NCBI GenBank assembly: GCA_030152275.1
Contig: JASLHF010000211.1
Span: forward strand, 1-5,604
Reading direction: 5' to 3'
Length of the DNA stretch: 5,604 nucleotides
Origin: Acinetobacter sp.
GTDB lineage: Bacteria; Pseudomonadota; Gammaproteobacteria; Pseudomonadales; Moraxellaceae
The notes below the pieces were generated by a model. The model saw only the letters and a list, made by a program, of their open reading frames with translations, searched no databases and was not told the DNA's origin. The translations under genes and the position numbers were made by a program. Below, one piece after another: positions 4,683-5,604 of the stretch (positions are counted from its first letter, which is position 1; every line of letters starts with the position of its first letter).

Positions 4683-5604
4683 TTCAGTACAAACGAGCTC
4701 TGCTGGAGAGGTGCTGTGGAACCGCTCGTTTATTTTATGCCTGTGCAACAATCTGTTCCTGTTTATTTATTATTTTGCCATGCTCACTATTCTGCCGATT
4801 TATATTATGCAGGAGCTGGGCGGTTCAATTAAGGAAGCAGGGCTGGCGCTGACGCTGTTTTTGGTTTCATCCATTGCGATTAGGCCTTTTTCTGGTCTGA
4901 TTGTGCAACGCATGGGCAAACAGCGCGCTGTGCGCAGCGCCGGATTTTTATTCGTCCTGTTTGCCTTTAGTTATGTTTGGGTTGACAGCCTCTGGTCGCT
5001 TTTGGCTGTACGTTTTTTGCATGGATTTTGGTTCAGCATTTTGACCACAGTCAATGTGCCGGTGGTGAACGATTTTATTCCAGAAAAACGCAAAGGTGAG
5101 GGCATGGGCTATTTCGTCATGTCGACCAATCTGGGTGTGGTTTTTGGCCCGGTTATCGCTTTAAGCGTGATTCAGTTTGCCAGCTTTACTGTGCTGTTTG
5201 GCCTGTTAAGTGCTGTCACCTGCATTGGCTATATTTTTTGCCTTAGCTTGAAAGTGCAGGAAGACGTGTGGAAACCGGAAGATCGGCCGCGTGCAGCGAT
5301 TGGCCTGCATGACATTATCGAAACCAAAGTGCTGCCGATCAGCCTGATTTCACTTTTGGTGGCATTTGCTTATTCAAGTGTCAGCAGCTTTATCACCGCC
5401 TTTGCAGACAGCCGGCATTTGCTGGGTTATGCCAGCCTGTTTTTTATTGTATTTGCGCTGTCAATGATTTTGGTGCGGCCATGGGTGGGCCGGCAGTATG
5501 ACCGAAAAGGGCCAAATTCTGTGATTTATCCATCTTTTGTGCTGTTTGCAGTGGGTTTGGCCGTGGTTAGTTTTATGCAAAATCAATGGGTACTGTGGCT
5601 GTCT
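4675..5604 (+). CDS. MFS transporter, probable drug/metabolite efflux (partial, 3' end missing)
   Basis: The frame is open from the ATG at 4675 to the window end (310 codons), encoding about nine membrane segments of an expected 12. Hydrophobic segments begin around residue 18 (FILCLCNNLFLFIYYFAML). Loop 2-3 carries RPFSGLIVQRMGKQR (70-84), a form of MFS motif A in which the usual Asp is Gln78. TM4 has AVRFLHGFWF (111-120), the motif B position. PEKRKGEGMGYF (136-147) and NLGVVFGPVIA (152-162) lie at the antiporter-type motif C region. A second motif A copy, GRQYDRKG (272-279), keeps its Asp and marks the second half. A cytoplasmic loop of about 25 residues (193-217) joins the halves. The start overlaps the TetR stop by 8 nt, with AAGG at 4662-4665 as ribosome site, so translation is probably coupled. 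Export under TetR control is inferred; the substrate is unknown. Confidence 0.93.
   Translation, partial: MSDSVQTSSAGEVLWNRSFILCLCNNLFLFIYYFAMLTILPIYIMQELGGSIKEAGLALTLFLVSSIAIRPFSGLIVQRMGKQRAVRSAGFLFVLFAFSYVWVDSLWSLLAVRFLHGFWFSILTTVNVPVVNDFIPEKRKGEGMGYFVMSTNLGVVFGPVIALSVIQFASFTVLFGLLSAVTCIGYIFCLSLKVQEDVWKPEDRPRAAIGLHDIIETKVLPISLISLLVAFAYSSVSSFITAFADSRHLLGYASLFFIVFALSMILVRPWVGRQYDRKGPNSVIYPSFVLFAVGLAVVSFMQNQWVLWLS

Overview
The window looks like a chromosomal stretch from a gamma-proteobacterium of the Moraxellaceae, most likely an Acinetobacter. This is inferred from the moderately AT-rich coding DNA, the very AT-rich intergenic spacers and the general style of the proteins; no marker gene proves it. 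The genes are mostly ordinary housekeeping or accessory types. I see no tRNA, rRNA, CRISPR array, complete insertion sequence or recognisable defence island.

Layout: (1) Bases 1-39 are the last 12 codons of a gene cut by the window edge. Its tail ends in phenylalanine like an outer-membrane beta-barrel protein, and a strong intrinsic terminator follows. (2) 376-1392 (+) is an exported patatin-like serine hydrolase of the RssA/YchK type, with all three signature motifs intact. (3) 1393-2744 is a very AT-rich stretch of about 1.35 kb whose only convincing gene is a 60-residue protein at 2253-2435. (4) 2748-3269 (+) is a hotdog-fold acyl-CoA thioesterase, ending in a clear terminator. (5) 3312-3671 (-) is a small predicted lipoprotein convergent with the thioesterase; the two genes share the terminator region. 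(6) 3672-4013 is a divergent intergenic region. It holds a GC-rich island of about 105 bp that resembles a dispersed repeat, and an 18-bp near-perfect palindrome just before the next gene. (7) 4014-4682 (+) is a TetR-family repressor. It overlaps by 8 nt the start of (8), an MFS transporter (4675 to the window end, incomplete).

The clearest functional unit is the TetR-MFS pair. The palindrome lies at the predicted start of transcription of the repressor, and the repressor stop overlaps the transporter start. This fits an autorepressed, translationally coupled efflux operon released by an unknown ligand. The patatin, thioesterase and lipoprotein appear to be independent single-gene units; the first two share a broad lipid or acyl-chain theme, but nothing in the sequence links them in one pathway. 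The most useful leads are the GC-rich island, the operator, and the orphan small protein in the AT-rich region.
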